NCBI GenBank assembly: GCA_022842325.1
Contig: JALHPU010000041.1
Coordinates: forward strand, 1-35,693
Origin: Sulfuritalea sp.
Lineage (GTDB): Bacteria; Pseudomonadota; Gammaproteobacteria; Burkholderiales; Rhodocyclaceae
DNA: 35,693 nt
Direction: 5' to 3'
The notes under the pieces are model-generated. The model made no database searches. It was not told the origin of the DNA and saw nothing but the letters and a program-made list of their open reading frames with translations. The position numbers and the translations under genes were made by a program. Each line of letters starts with the position of its first letter. Within the stretch, counting starts at the first letter, position 1. Of this stretch, positions 17,701 to 25,863 are shown piece by piece.

Positions 17701-18843
17701 TCAGTTCTCAAGCTGGTGGATGGCGACCCAGGCCTGGCCCAGGGAAATCGCCGTATCGCCGGGCAGCAGTTGCCGCGGCATGAAGAGTTCGAGGCCCGCC
17801 GCCGGAATCCTCTCGACCAGACCGGCGCGCAGCAGCTTATTGAAAAAGCAGCCGCCGCCGCAGGCCAGGCGCTCGATGCCGATGCTTTCCGCCGCACGCA
17901 GCACCCATTGCAGCAGCGCCGCCACCAGCGTGGCATGGAACAGCGCGGCGCCGTAGCCGGTGTCCGGCTCGGAGGACAAGGCGCCGAGCAAGGGCAGCAG
18001 ATCCAGTTGACCGTTGTCGTCGATATGCCAGCCGCCTGCCAGCGGCTGCGGCCAGCCGTGCGCCTCGATATAAGCCGTCGCATTTTGTTCGAGGGCAATC
18101 GCGGCCTGCGCCTCGAATTCCATGCGCGGGCAGATGCCGAGCAGGCCTGCCGCGGCGTCGAACACCCGGCCCATGCTCGAGGTGCGCGGACTGTTCAATC
18201 CCCGCGCCAGCATCGCGGCGACGATTTCGGCGCCGGGCTGGTCGGCGAAGCGCGCTGCGATCTCATCGCCGCGCCCCAGATCGAACAGCGCCGCCGCTGC
18301 CATGCGCCAGGGATCGCGCGCGGCGCGGTCGCCGCCGGGCAGCGCGAGCGGCCGCAGGTGGCCGATGCGCTCGAAGCGGGCGCCATCCACGCGCAGCAGT
18401 TCGCCGCCCCAGGCCTGGCCGTCGGTGCCGAGTCCGACGCCGTCGAGCGCCAGCCCCAGCAGCGGCCCTTCGACGCCATGTTCTGCCGCAACCGCGGCGA
18501 TGTGGGCGTGGTGATGCTGGACGCCGATGGCCTGTATGCCGAGTTCGGCCGCGAGCTGCACGGCAAAGCGCGTCGAGTGCAGGTCGGGATGCAGATCGTG
18601 GGCGATGGCCACCGGCTTTCCCTCCAGCGTCTGCAGCAGTTCGCGCGCCGTGGTTTCGTGCGCCAGGCAGGCCTCGGCCTGGAACAGGTCGCCGACCGTG
18701 TGCGACACCCAGGCCTGATGATCCTGCGCCAGACACACCGTGTTCTTGAACCAGGCGCCCATGGCCAGCAGCGGCGGCGCCGGATGTGCCAGGTCCAGCT
18801 GATGCTCGACGCAAGCCGGTACGGCCTTCGTCCGACCGCTCAT
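17701..18843 (-). CDS. hypF: Short HypF: carbamoyltransferase domain only
   Basis: Product of 380 residues, about half the usual ~750. It begins [18 protein letters not shown] and moves at once into the Kae1-like part: [45 protein letters not shown] (109-123), [51 protein letters not shown]. The acylphosphatase, zinc-finger and YrdC-like domains that activate carbamoyl phosphate are absent. The upstream reading frame runs over hypB and does not contain them. The ATG overlaps the hypB stop (ATGA), so this is an established start and not a recent break. Ralstonia eutropha has a similar short HypF1 (394 residues, from memory) that is functional. An N-terminal half or a full HypF elsewhere may contribute. 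Confidence 0.9.
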   Translation of the reverse strand: MSGRTKAVPACVEHQLDLAHPAPPLLAMGAWFKNTVCLAQDHQAWVSHTVGDLFQAEACLAHETTARELLQTLEGKPVAIAHDLHPDLHSTRFAVQLAAELGIQAIGVQHHHAHIAAVAAEHGVEGPLLGLALDGVGLGTDGQAWGGELLRVDGARFERIGHLRPLALPGGDRAARDPWRMAAAALFDLGRGDEIAARFADQPGAEIVAAMLARGLNSPRTSSMGRVFDAAAGLLGICPRMEFEAQAAIALEQNATAYIEAHGWPQPLAGGWHIDDNGQLDLLPLLGALSSEPDTGYGAALFHATLVAALLQWVLRAAESIGIERLACGGGCFFNKLLRAGLVERIPAAGLELFMPRQLLPGDTAISLGQAWVAIHQLEN

Positions 18844-19664
18844 GGCCGCGCGCGGGCGCCGGCAGCGCCGCGTTCGAGCCATGCCAGCCAGGTGTCCATG
18901 CCCTGCCCCGTGGTGGCCGACACCTCGATCACCTCGATGCCGGGATTGACGCGACGCGCGAATGCAATCGCCGCATCGACCTTGAAACTCACGTAGGGCA
19001 ACAGATCGCACTTGTTCATCAGCATCAGGCTGGCGGCGCGAAACATGTCGGGGTACTTGATCGGCTTGTCCTCGCCCTCGGTGACGGAGAGGATCACCAC
19101 CTTGTGCGCTTCGCCGAGGTCGAAGGCGGCCGGGCAGACCAGGTTGCCGACGTTCTCGATCATCAGCAGCGAATCCTGCGGCAGTTCGAGCTTCTCCATG
19201 GCGTGCCCCACCATATGCGCATCGAGATGGCAGCCCTTGCCGGTGTTGATCTGGATCGCCGGCGCGCCCGTGGCGCGGATGCGTTCGGCATCCTGGCTGG
19301 TCTGCTGGTCGCCCTCGATGACCGTGACCGAACGGCGGCCCTTGAGCAGTTCGATGGTCTTGCACAGCAGCGTAGTCTTGCCCGAACCGGGACTCGACAC
19401 CAGGTTCAGCGTGAAGATGCCGCGCTGCGCCAGGCGCTGGCGATTCTGTTCGGCATACGCGTTGTTCTTGGCCAGGATGTCCTGCTCGATCTGCACCATG
19501 CGCTTTGCGCCAAGGCCAGGCGCATGGGAGTGCGCCGGGGCATAGCTGTGGCGGTGCTCGTGGTCGTGGCTATGCCGCGTGCCGTCGGCATGCTCATGCT
19601 CATGGTGGGCATCATTGCCGTCGATTTTCACTTCGCCGGTAGCGCAGCCGCAGGTGGTACACAT
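18840..19664 (-). CDS. hypB: HypB, nickel-inserting GTPase
   Basis: Product of 274 residues. The N-terminus is [12 protein letters not shown], the CxxCGC high-affinity metal site, followed by a histidine-rich stretch (about 20-48, eleven His) that can store nickel. The GTPase part has the P-loop [35 protein letters not shown] (with the metal Cys-x-His), [10 protein letters not shown] and NKCDLLPY. It delivers nickel to the large-subunit precursor with HypA. AGGAG nine bases before the ATG overlaps the hypA stop. Confidence 0.96.
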   Translation of the reverse strand: MCTTCGCATGEVKIDGNDAHHEHEHADGTRHSHDHEHRHSYAPAHSHAPGLGAKRMVQIEQDILAKNNAYAEQNRQRLAQRGIFTLNLVSSPGSGKTTLLCKTIELLKGRRSVTVIEGDQQTSQDAERIRATGAPAIQINTGKGCHLDAHMVGHAMEKLELPQDSLLMIENVGNLVCPAAFDLGEAHKVVILSVTEGEDKPIKYPDMFRAASLMLMNKCDLLPYVSFKVDAAIAFARRVNPGIEVIEVSATTGQGMDTWLAWLERGAAGARARP

Positions 19665-19676
19665 TGCATCTATCTC

Positions 19677-20018
19677 CTAAACCACTTCCAGTTCCTTGAC
19701 CCGCATCTCGGTGCCGCCCGTCACCTGCAACTGGTAACTGCCGCATTGCGGGCACTCGCCGAAAACTTCGGTCATCGGTACCGTGCTCGCGCATTCCATG
19801 CACCAGCCGGCGCCGGGCAGCGAAATGATTTCAAGCCGGGCACCATCGGCAATGCTGTCGCGCGTCACGGCATCGAAGCAGAACTTCATGGCCTCGACCT
19901 CGACTCCTGACAAGGCTCCGATTTCCAGCCAGACCACCGCGACCTTGCTGAATTCCTGCTTGAGCGCCGCATCCTCCAGCAGTTGCAGGACGCCCTCGGC
20001 GAGCGACATTTCGTGCAT
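19677..20018 (-). CDS. hypA: HypA, nickel metallochaperone
   Basis: Product of 113 residues starting MHEMSLAEGVLQLLEDAA; His2 and Glu3 are the nickel-site residues. A zinc site is formed by CMEC and CPQC. It partners HypB. The Shine-Dalgarno is weak; the start lies 14 bases after the hemerythrin stop, so translation may depend on reading through from that gene. Confidence 0.95.
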   Translation of the reverse strand: MHEMSLAEGVLQLLEDAALKQEFSKVAVVWLEIGALSGVEVEAMKFCFDAVTRDSIADGARLEIISLPGAGWCMECASTVPMTEVFGECPQCGSYQLQVTGGTEMRVKELEVV

Positions 20019-20032
20019 CGGCCAAGCCGTGC

Positions 20033-20428
20033 TTAAAGTCCGTTGCGCACGTAATCGGCGAAACGCCGGTCGCGCGTCGCGATGTGCTTGCCGATGAAGC
20101 CGAGCAACTCCGTGGCGCGCCCGGCAATCAGCGACGGATCGCCCTCGGCATGGCTGGCGGCAATGCCGCGCAGCGTATCCATCATCTGCGCATGATCCTC
20201 GACATGATCCTCGTAGTCGTCGTAGCTCTTGAGCCGCATCAGCAACTCTTCCGACGCAAAATGTGCCTCGCTATAGGCAATCAGCCGATCGAGAATCTCG
20301 CCTATCGCAGCGGCGTCGCGGTTCTCGCCTGCGGCCTTGCACAAGGCCCGCAACAGCCCAAGTTGGATTTCGTGTTCGCGGTCGGTATCCGCATTCGATG
20401 CGGCGTTGAATTCAGCGATATTCGACAT
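20033..20428 (-). CDS. Hemerythrin-domain protein in the hydrogenase operon
   Basis: Product of 131 residues, a single-domain hemerythrin. It carries the full ligand set for a non-haem di-iron O2-binding site: the first His in DREHEIQLGLL, HFASEE (H-x3-E), HVEDH (H-x3-H) and HIATRD (H-x4-D). The start MSNIAEF is preceded by AAGGGA at six bases. An in-frame upstream ATG at 20518 would give a longer but unlikely N-terminus. It lies between hybE and hypA, 14 bp before hypA, on the same strand. Soluble bacteriohemerythrins bind, store or sense O2; here it might protect hydrogenase assembly from oxygen, which is an inference. Confidence 0.9.
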   Translation of the reverse strand: MSNIAEFNAASNADTDREHEIQLGLLRALCKAAGENRDAAAIGEILDRLIAYSEAHFASEELLMRLKSYDDYEDHVEDHAQMMDTLRGIAASHAEGDPSLIAGRATELLGFIGKHIATRDRRFADYVRNGL

Positions 20429-20490
20429 CTGCAGTCCCTTGCTGTGGCATCCGGCAATGATTCGGTATTCGAAACCCGGGCCGCCCGAGA

Positions 20491-20521
20491 TGGCAACCCC
20501 GTGGCAACCCCGTGGCACCCC
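20491..20521. repeat. 11-bp tandem repeat upstream of the hemerythrin gene
   Basis: TGGCAACCCCG occurs at 20491-20501 and 20502-20512 and is followed by the partial copy TGGCACCCC (20513-20521). An 11-base period places the copies on the same face of the helix. It lies in the 98-bp gap after hybE. It may bind a protein or be simple slippage; no sigma-54 or clear sigma-70 motif was seen with it. Confidence 0.5.
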
Positions 20522-20526
20522 AAAGC

Positions 20527-21018
20527 TTAGCGCAAAGCGAGGAAGCGGCGACGGGAAAGCGAGGGCTCTCCGTCAGCCGGCCTCGCGCCGGCGGCGGCCG
20601 GCACCGCCTGCGGCACCGTCAGCAGGGCAATCAGCGAGGCACGAGCCGTCAGCGCCGCTTCCGCCTGAGAGGCGAATTGCCCCATCGGCGAGAACAATGG
20701 ACAACTCTGGTACTCACCAAGTTCCGCTTCGGCGCTGCCGAGAAAGGCAAAGTCGCCCGCCGGAAAGCGGATGAAACGGCGCTTGTTCTCGCCCGTGGAC
20801 ACCCAGTTTTCAATGCTGCCCGGGACCAGCAGCAGGCTCATGCACCAGGGTGTGACCACGATGCCGAGCCAGTGCCCCTGCCAGCGCTGGAAATCGACGG
20901 CGGCCACCGACAGCGCCGGGTTGAGGATGGGCACGTCGGCCATCTGCTCGCGCTGGATGCGGAAGAAGGCCTCCTCCACCGCTTCGGCAGGACTGACTTC
21001 GTGAATGCGGAAGTTCAT
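20527..21018 (-). CDS. hybE: HybE/HupJ-type hydrogenase assembly chaperone
   Basis: Product of 163 residues from MNFRIHEVSPAEAVEEAF. Family signatures include ADVPILNPALSVAAVDFQRW, GHWLGIVVTPWCMSLLLVPG, KRRFIRFPAGDFAFLG and EYQSCPLFSPMGQFASQAEA. HybE/HupJ proteins assist maturation of the hydrogenase, in E. coli through the Tat-exported hydrogenase-2 subunits. The chain ends SLSRRRFLALR, an RRxFL-like string resembling a Tat motif but at the wrong end of the protein. The ATG overlaps the preceding hypC-like stop (ATGA). Confidence 0.88.
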   Translation of the reverse strand: MNFRIHEVSPAEAVEEAFFRIQREQMADVPILNPALSVAAVDFQRWQGHWLGIVVTPWCMSLLLVPGSIENWVSTGENKRRFIRFPAGDFAFLGSAEAELGEYQSCPLFSPMGQFASQAEAALTARASLIALLTVPQAVPAAAGARPADGEPSLSRRRFLALR

Positions 21019-21278
21019 GCCGCTTCCAAATCGTCGCCCCACTCTCGCGCATCGCCCTGCTGTTCCATCAATTCCCGCATCAGTTCGAGGGCTTCTTTTG
21101 CGCGCCCGGGCTCGACCCGTTCGAAGGCGAAACCGCCGGCCTGGATCAACAGGTAATCGCCGACCGCGACGTCCTCGTTCATCAACAGCAGGCTGACCTC
21201 GCGCAATTGGCCGAAGCACTCGGTGAGCGCCATGCCGTCGCTGACTTCGAGTACGCGGGAAGGCGCGGCGAGGCACAT
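21015..21278 (-). CDS. hybG: HybG/HupF, second HypC-family chaperone
   Basis: Product of 87 residues starting MCLAAPSRVLEVSDG, with the essential Cys2 and the family stretch VGDYLLIQAGGFAFERVEPGRAKEALELM. Its position between the hybD protease and hybE suggests a chaperone dedicated to the HybC precursor, as HybG is in E. coli. The stop overlaps the hybE start. Confidence 0.9.
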   Translation of the reverse strand: MCLAAPSRVLEVSDGMALTECFGQLREVSLLLMNEDVAVGDYLLIQAGGFAFERVEPGRAKEALELMRELMEQQGDAREWGDDLEAA

Positions 21279-21279
21279 C

Positions 21280-21768
21280 TCAGGCCGCCTTTTTCATGGG
21301 CGTCACGGCATAGCCGCGCGTTGCCAGTTCGTCGGCCGCCATCGCCGCCAGCACCGGCACCTTTTCGGCAATCGTCGGCGTCATTTCCAGTCCGAGTTCG
21401 AGCGAAATGAATTCGACGCCGAGCACCACGATTTCCTTGGGCATGGTGTCGAGCAGTTCCAGGCTGGCCAGCACGTCGGGCAGCGCGATCTGGTGCGGCG
21501 AGAGCTTGCTGCGGAAGAACACCGGAATCTCGTCGCCGGCGATCTTCACCACCGTGCCGGGCGCCGCGCCCGTCTTGACCACGTCGAGCACGATCAGGAA
21601 ATCCAGGTTGGACAGGTCTTCGATCATTTCCATGCCCGAGGTGCCGCCGTCGATCGCCAGCACGTTCTCCGGCAGGCGCCAGCCGCGCTCCAGCGCCTCG
21701 ACCGCGCGCACCCCCGCGCCCTCGTCGCTGAGGATGATGTTGCCGATGCCGAGGACGACTGCGCGCAT
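21280..21768 (-). CDS. hybD: HybD-type hydrogenase maturation endopeptidase
   Basis: Product of 162 residues, close to E. coli HybD (164). It has MRAVVLGIGNIILSDEGAGV (nickel-ligand Glu16), AIDGGTSGMEM (Asp) and KLSPHQIALPDVL (His), the three metal-ligand sites of this protease family. It removes the C-terminal peptide of HybC after nickel insertion. The frame extends upstream to 21882 only through a dispersed repeat, so the ATG at 21768 is preferred. One base separates it from the next gene. Confidence 0.94.
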   Translation of the reverse strand: MRAVVLGIGNIILSDEGAGVRAVEALERGWRLPENVLAIDGGTSGMEMIEDLSNLDFLIVLDVVKTGAAPGTVVKIAGDEIPVFFRSKLSPHQIALPDVLASLELLDTMPKEIVVLGVEFISLELGLEMTPTIAEKVPVLAAMAADELATRGYAVTPMKKAA

Positions 21769-21797
21769 GGGGGATACCCGAGAGAATTGGCTTCGTT

Positions 21798-21902
21798 CGT
21801 CACCCCGGCGAAAGCCGGGGTCCAGTTCATCGGTGGGACTGGATTCCGGCGTTGCCGTCCCGCGAAGCGGAATACAAGGCACGCAGATCGGCCGGAATGA
21901 CG
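21798..21902. repeat. Dispersed palindromic repeat in the hybC-hybD gap
   Basis: The only sizeable gap in the structural/maturation operon holds two hairpins. CCCCGGC-GAAA-GCCGGGG (21803-21820) is a perfect stem with a GAAA tetraloop. ATTCCGGC (21843-21850) and GCCGGAAT (21891-21898) form a long-range 8-bp stem. The surrounding text (TTCGTCACCCCGGCGAAAGC, then GGTCCAG and CTGGATTCCGG) has the look of a widespread proteobacterial intergenic repeat of the 'GTCATTCCsGCGAAAGCsGGAATCCAG' kind. On the transcript it could protect the upstream hybOABC message from 3' decay. Confidence 0.75.
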
Positions 21903-21912
21903 ATGTTTGTGT

Positions 21913-23619
21913 TTATACCGCTTTCACCGATATAGCAGTGTTGCTTTCCTTGTCGGTCAGATGGATGGCGCAGGCGATGCACGGGTCGAAGGAGTGGATG
22001 GTGCGCAGCACTTCCAGCGGCTTCTCGGCATCGGCGATCGGCGTATTGAGCAGCGACGCCTCGTAGGGCCCCGGCTCGTCCTTCTCGTTGCGCGGGCAGG
22101 CGTTCCAGGTCGAAGGCACCACGCACTGGTAGTTCTTGATCTTGCCGTTGTCGATCACCACCCAGTGCGACAGCGCGCCGCGCGGCGCCTCGTGGAAGCC
22201 GACTCCCATGATCTCGTCCTTGGGGAAGGTCGGCGGGTTGAAGGTCTTGGTGTCGCCCTTGCCGATGTTGTCCACCAGCGCCTGCCACTGCCCGGCCAGC
22301 ATGTCCACCTGCACCGCGCAGGAGACGGCGCGCGCCGCGTGGCGGCCGATGGTCGAGTGCATCGCATCGAGGCCGACCTTGGTCTTGGCCAGCGCCGACA
22401 CGGTATCCAGCGTCGCCGTGGCGTACTTCTTGGTCGGCTCGTGCCCGGCGGCGAGCATGGTCAGCACGCGCGCCAGCGGTCCCACCTGCGCCACCTTGCC
22501 GTAGAAGGTCGGCGACTTGAGCCAGGAGTACTTGGCGTCGTCCTTGAAGTCGGTGTAGTTGGGTTTGGTCTCGCCCTGGTAGGGATGCAGCGCGCCGCCC
22601 TTGGAGTAGTCGTACCAGGAATGCTTGACCGACTCTTCGACGCCCTTGGTGAAGTATTCGTCGCCGAACTTGGTGATCGGCTTGAAGCTGGCCAGGTTGC
22701 CGTTCTCGATGAAACCGCCGGGCATGGCGAATTGGGTGCCCTTGGTATCGAGCGGAATGTCCGGCACCGCCAGATAGTTGGTGACGCCCTTGCCGATCTG
22801 GGTCCAATCCGCGTAGAAGGCGCCGACCGCGGCGACATCGATCAGGTACACGTTCTTGACGAAGTCGGCCAGTTCGTCGATGAAACCCTTGATCGCCATC
22901 AGGCGCTCGACCGTCAGGACCGCCTGCGAATCGGTGGCGATCGGATTGGCGACGCCGCCCACGGCCACGTTCTGGATGTGCGGGGTCTTGGCGCCGAGGA
23001 TGGAAACGATCTTGTTGGCCTTGCGCTGCACTTCCAGCGCCTGCAGGTAGTGCGCCACGGCCATCAGGTTTACCTCGGGCGAGAGCTTCATCGCCGGGTG
23101 GCCCCAGTAGCCGTTGGTGAAAATGCCGAGCTGGCCGCCATTGACGAAATGCTTGAGGCGTTCGTGGGTCTTGCGCATTTCGTGCTTGTTATTGAGGCTC
23201 CACGACGACAGGCTCTCGCCCAGCGCTGCCGCCTTGTCCGGATCGGCCTTGAGCGCCGAGGTGACATCGACCCAATCGAGCGCCGAGAGGTGGTAGAAGT
23301 GCACGATCTGGTCATGCACCGAGTGCGCCAGGATGATCAGGTTGCGGATGTACTGGGCATTCAGCGGCACTTCCATCTGCAGGGCATTTTCCACCGCGCG
23401 CACCGAAGTGATGGCATGCACCGTGGTGCACACGCCGCAGATGCGCTGGGTGATGGCCCAGGCGTCGCGCGGATCGCGGCCGAGCAGGATCAGTTCGACG
23501 CCGCGCCACATCTGGCCCGAGGACCAGGCCTTCTTGACGCGGCCGCCATCCACATCGACGTCGATACGCAGGTGGCCCTCGATACGGGTGATCGGATCTA
23601 TCGTTACGCGCTTGGACAT
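21913..23619 (-). CDS. hybC: Uptake [NiFe]-hydrogenase large subunit HybC
   Basis: Product of 568 residues. It starts MSKRVTIDPITRIEGHLRID and has GRDPRDAWAITQRICGVCTT (first CxxC) and SFDPCIACAIH (second CxxC), the nickel ligands. After this His come 15 residues (LTDKESNTAISVKAV) that HybD should cleave once nickel is in place. The overall sequence and the HybOABC gene order place it with E. coli hydrogenase-2-like (group 1c) enzymes. It is carried across the membrane by the Tat signal of HybO. GGAG precedes the ATG. The frame is open upstream to 24186, but this is antisense-like noise inside hybB. Confidence 0.96.
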   Translation of the reverse strand: MSKRVTIDPITRIEGHLRIDVDVDGGRVKKAWSSGQMWRGVELILLGRDPRDAWAITQRICGVCTTVHAITSVRAVENALQMEVPLNAQYIRNLIILAHSVHDQIVHFYHLSALDWVDVTSALKADPDKAAALGESLSSWSLNNKHEMRKTHERLKHFVNGGQLGIFTNGYWGHPAMKLSPEVNLMAVAHYLQALEVQRKANKIVSILGAKTPHIQNVAVGGVANPIATDSQAVLTVERLMAIKGFIDELADFVKNVYLIDVAAVGAFYADWTQIGKGVTNYLAVPDIPLDTKGTQFAMPGGFIENGNLASFKPITKFGDEYFTKGVEESVKHSWYDYSKGGALHPYQGETKPNYTDFKDDAKYSWLKSPTFYGKVAQVGPLARVLTMLAAGHEPTKKYATATLDTVSALAKTKVGLDAMHSTIGRHAARAVSCAVQVDMLAGQWQALVDNIGKGDTKTFNPPTFPKDEIMGVGFHEAPRGALSHWVVIDNGKIKNYQCVVPSTWNACPRNEKDEPGPYEASLLNTPIADAEKPLEVLRTIHSFDPCIACAIHLTDKESNTAISVKAV

Positions 23620-23642
23620 TTTTCTGTCTCCATCCTGTTTTT

Positions 23643-24803
23643 TTAGTGGACCACCCCTGCCTCTTCGCGCGGCAGCACCGGGAAGCGACGGGTGATGATG
23701 ATGTAACCGAGAACCTCGATGGCGAACATGCCGGCCGTGACCAGTACTTCGGCCAACGTCGGGAAATAACGGAAGTCGCCGCCGGTCTCGTAGCCGATCA
23801 GGAAGCCGGACAGGCGCATCAGCGCGCCGCCCAGCATCAGCAGGACGCCGGCGAGGAACAGCTTCGCCGGATTGCGCCGGTTGGCCTCGGCGCCGATCAG
23901 GATCAGCGGGGCGATGAAGCAGGCCATTTCCAGCCAGAACATCAGGGCCTGCACCGAGGGCTGAAACGCCCTGGGCAGCGCGCCGCGCACAATCACGTCG
24001 CCGATGCGGACCACGATGAACACCGCGAGCACGCCGAGCATGATCTTCGCCATCGGCGTCAGCATCTGCATCTCGATCTTGCGCCGGTAGGCGGTCGAGG
24101 TCAGGCAGGACTCGAACAGCACCACCGCGTAGCCCATGAAGATCGCCGACAGCAGATAGAGCAGCGGCAACACCGGCGTCTGCCACAGCGGATGCACCTG
24201 GCCGCCCAGCACCACCAGCAGCGTGCCGAGCGAGGACTGGTGCATCATCGGCAGCACGGTACCCAGCGCGATGACGAAGAACATCGCGCGGCCGACCTTG
24301 CGCCGCGCCTCGTCCTTGCCGAGCTGTTCAAAAACCACGGGTGAAAACTCGATCCACATCACCACGATGTAGAGCGAGATGCAGACCGCCACCTCGAACA
24401 TCACCGAGTTCGGATTGATCGATGTCGGCCAGAACATGTTCCACACATTCCACCAGCGCCCGAGGTCGAACATGACCCCGGCGCCGGCCAGCGTGTAGCC
24501 GAACAGGCTGGCCAGCAGGGCCGGTCGCACCAGCGGGTGGTACTCGCCCCTGTTGAAAATGTAGACCAGCATCGCCACCGAAAAGCCGCCGCAGGCGAAA
24601 GCCGAGCCGATCACCACATCGACCGCGATCCAGATGCCCCAGGGATAACCGTCGTTGAGTGCGGTCACCGCGCCAAGCCCGAACAGGAAGCGAACCATCA
24701 GGATCGCCGCCATCAGCGCGATCAGCACGGCGCAACTCAGGGTAACGATGTTGACCAGGCCACCGCCGACCGGCGCGGGTGCCGCATGTTGATGGTTGGC
24801 CAT
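23643..24803 (-). CDS. hybB: HybB, NrfD-family membrane subunit
   Basis: Product of 386 residues with about ten hydrophobic segments, for example IVTLSCAVLIALMAAILMV, PWGIWIAVDVVIGSAFACGG and AMFFVIALGTVLPMMHQSSL. It is the quinone-interacting membrane partner of HybA (HybB/NrfD family, no haem). It couples periplasmic H2 oxidation to quinone reduction, with proton movement suggested for the E. coli enzyme. It starts two bases after the hybA stop. Confidence 0.95.
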   Translation of the reverse strand: MANHQHAAPAPVGGGLVNIVTLSCAVLIALMAAILMVRFLFGLGAVTALNDGYPWGIWIAVDVVIGSAFACGGFSVAMLVYIFNRGEYHPLVRPALLASLFGYTLAGAGVMFDLGRWWNVWNMFWPTSINPNSVMFEVAVCISLYIVVMWIEFSPVVFEQLGKDEARRKVGRAMFFVIALGTVLPMMHQSSLGTLLVVLGGQVHPLWQTPVLPLLYLLSAIFMGYAVVLFESCLTSTAYRRKIEMQMLTPMAKIMLGVLAVFIVVRIGDVIVRGALPRAFQPSVQALMFWLEMACFIAPLILIGAEANRRNPAKLFLAGVLLMLGGALMRLSGFLIGYETGGDFRYFPTLAEVLVTAGMFAIEVLGYIIITRRFPVLPREEAGVVH

Positions 24804-24805
24804 GA

Positions 24806-25861
24806 TCAGCTCCCCTCCTTGTCGGACGATTCATCTTCGGGTTTGACGTTGCGCTTGGCCACCCAGGTCATCGCCCCCAGCACCGCGAAGGGCATGATCA
24901 GGTTGCCGTAGAGGTTGTGCTGGATGGTTTCGGACAGGGCCGCCGCGGCATCCGGCGGCAGGTCGGGCATGCCCATCTTCTGGAAGTTCACGCCGGAGAG
25001 CTTGAGCACCTGGGTGCCGCCGTACTCCTTCTCGCCATAGACGTGCGGCAGGTATTTGCCGGCGGGCGTCTCGTAACTCTGGTCGGGTTCATGGCGCCAG
25101 CCTTTGCGCTTGCGTTCTCCCTTGCCGTCCTCCTGGCCCTGCAACATCCTTTCCTGGGCCGGACGCAGGTGGCCGCGCGGGAAGCGGTTCAATTCGCCCG
25201 GCTTCATCGCGATGCGTCGTTTGGCCTCGGCCAGCAAGTCCTCGGTGCGGCCGAACAGCGTGGCGCCGGTCGGGCAGACTTCGGCGCAGGCCGAGTAATG
25301 GCCGTCCTTGTGGCGATGACGGCACAGCTCGCACTTGCCGATGCGCCCGGTGGGCGAGTCGTACTGGTACTTCGGAATGCCGAAGGGGCAAGCGGCGACG
25401 CAGTAGCGGCAGCCGATGCACTTGTCCGGGTTGTAGCCGACCACGCCGGTTACCGGGTCCTTGGTCATGGCCGAGACCGGACAGGCCGAAACGCAGGACG
25501 GATCGGCGCAATGCATGCAGGAAGTCTTCATGAAGGCGTAGCCATTCACCTCCTGGTCCTTCGCATCCATGGTGCCGTTGCGGTACATCTTGATGATGTT
25601 GAAGGTGTAGCCGGAGGTGTCGAGCGGCGTGTCCCACAGATGATCGACCGTGGAAAACTCCGCCGGATTTTCGTTGGCCGTCTTGCAGGCCGCGACGCAG
25701 GCCTTGCAGCCCACGCACAGCGTGCCGTCGTAGAGCAGGCCCAGTGCTTCGGGCGGCCGCGGCCGGGTTTCGCGCGCCAGCGCCGGCACCGCCACGGCAC
25801 CGGCCGTGGCTGCCGCGCTTCCCGCAAGGACACCCTTGAGAAAGTCTCGCCGGGTGCCCAT
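24806..25861 (-). CDS. hybA: HybA, periplasmic 4x[4Fe-4S] electron-transfer subunit
   Basis: Product of 351 residues. A Tat signal (MGTRRDFLKGVLAGSAAATA) is followed by four ferredoxin-type clusters: CVGCKACVAAC, CMHCADPSCVSACP, CIGCRYCVAACP, and CELCRHRHKDGHYSACAEVCP. A C-terminal membrane helix (LYGNLIMPFAVLGAMTWVAK) anchors it. It passes electrons from HybO to HybB. The start at 25861 is two bases after the hybO stop and has GGAG in the end of hybO; the longer frame to 26152 is hybO antisense-frame noise. Confidence 0.95.
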   Translation of the reverse strand: MGTRRDFLKGVLAGSAAATAGAVAVPALARETRPRPPEALGLLYDGTLCVGCKACVAACKTANENPAEFSTVDHLWDTPLDTSGYTFNIIKMYRNGTMDAKDQEVNGYAFMKTSCMHCADPSCVSACPVSAMTKDPVTGVVGYNPDKCIGCRYCVAACPFGIPKYQYDSPTGRIGKCELCRHRHKDGHYSACAEVCPTGATLFGRTEDLLAEAKRRIAMKPGELNRFPRGHLRPAQERMLQGQEDGKGERKRKGWRHEPDQSYETPAGKYLPHVYGEKEYGGTQVLKLSGVNFQKMGMPDLPPDAAAALSETIQHNLYGNLIMPFAVLGAMTWVAKRNVKPEDESSDKEGS

Positions 25862-25863
25862 GA

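Noticed and set aside
18844..19365. N-terminal extension of hypF through hypB
   Set aside because: The in-frame translation has none of the acylphosphatase, zinc-finger or YrdC motifs and is the out-of-frame shadow of hypB.
20429..20526. Sigma-54 promoter upstream of the hemerythrin gene
   Set aside because: GG and GC pairs occur, but none with the required ten-base spacing in the correct order on the minus strand.
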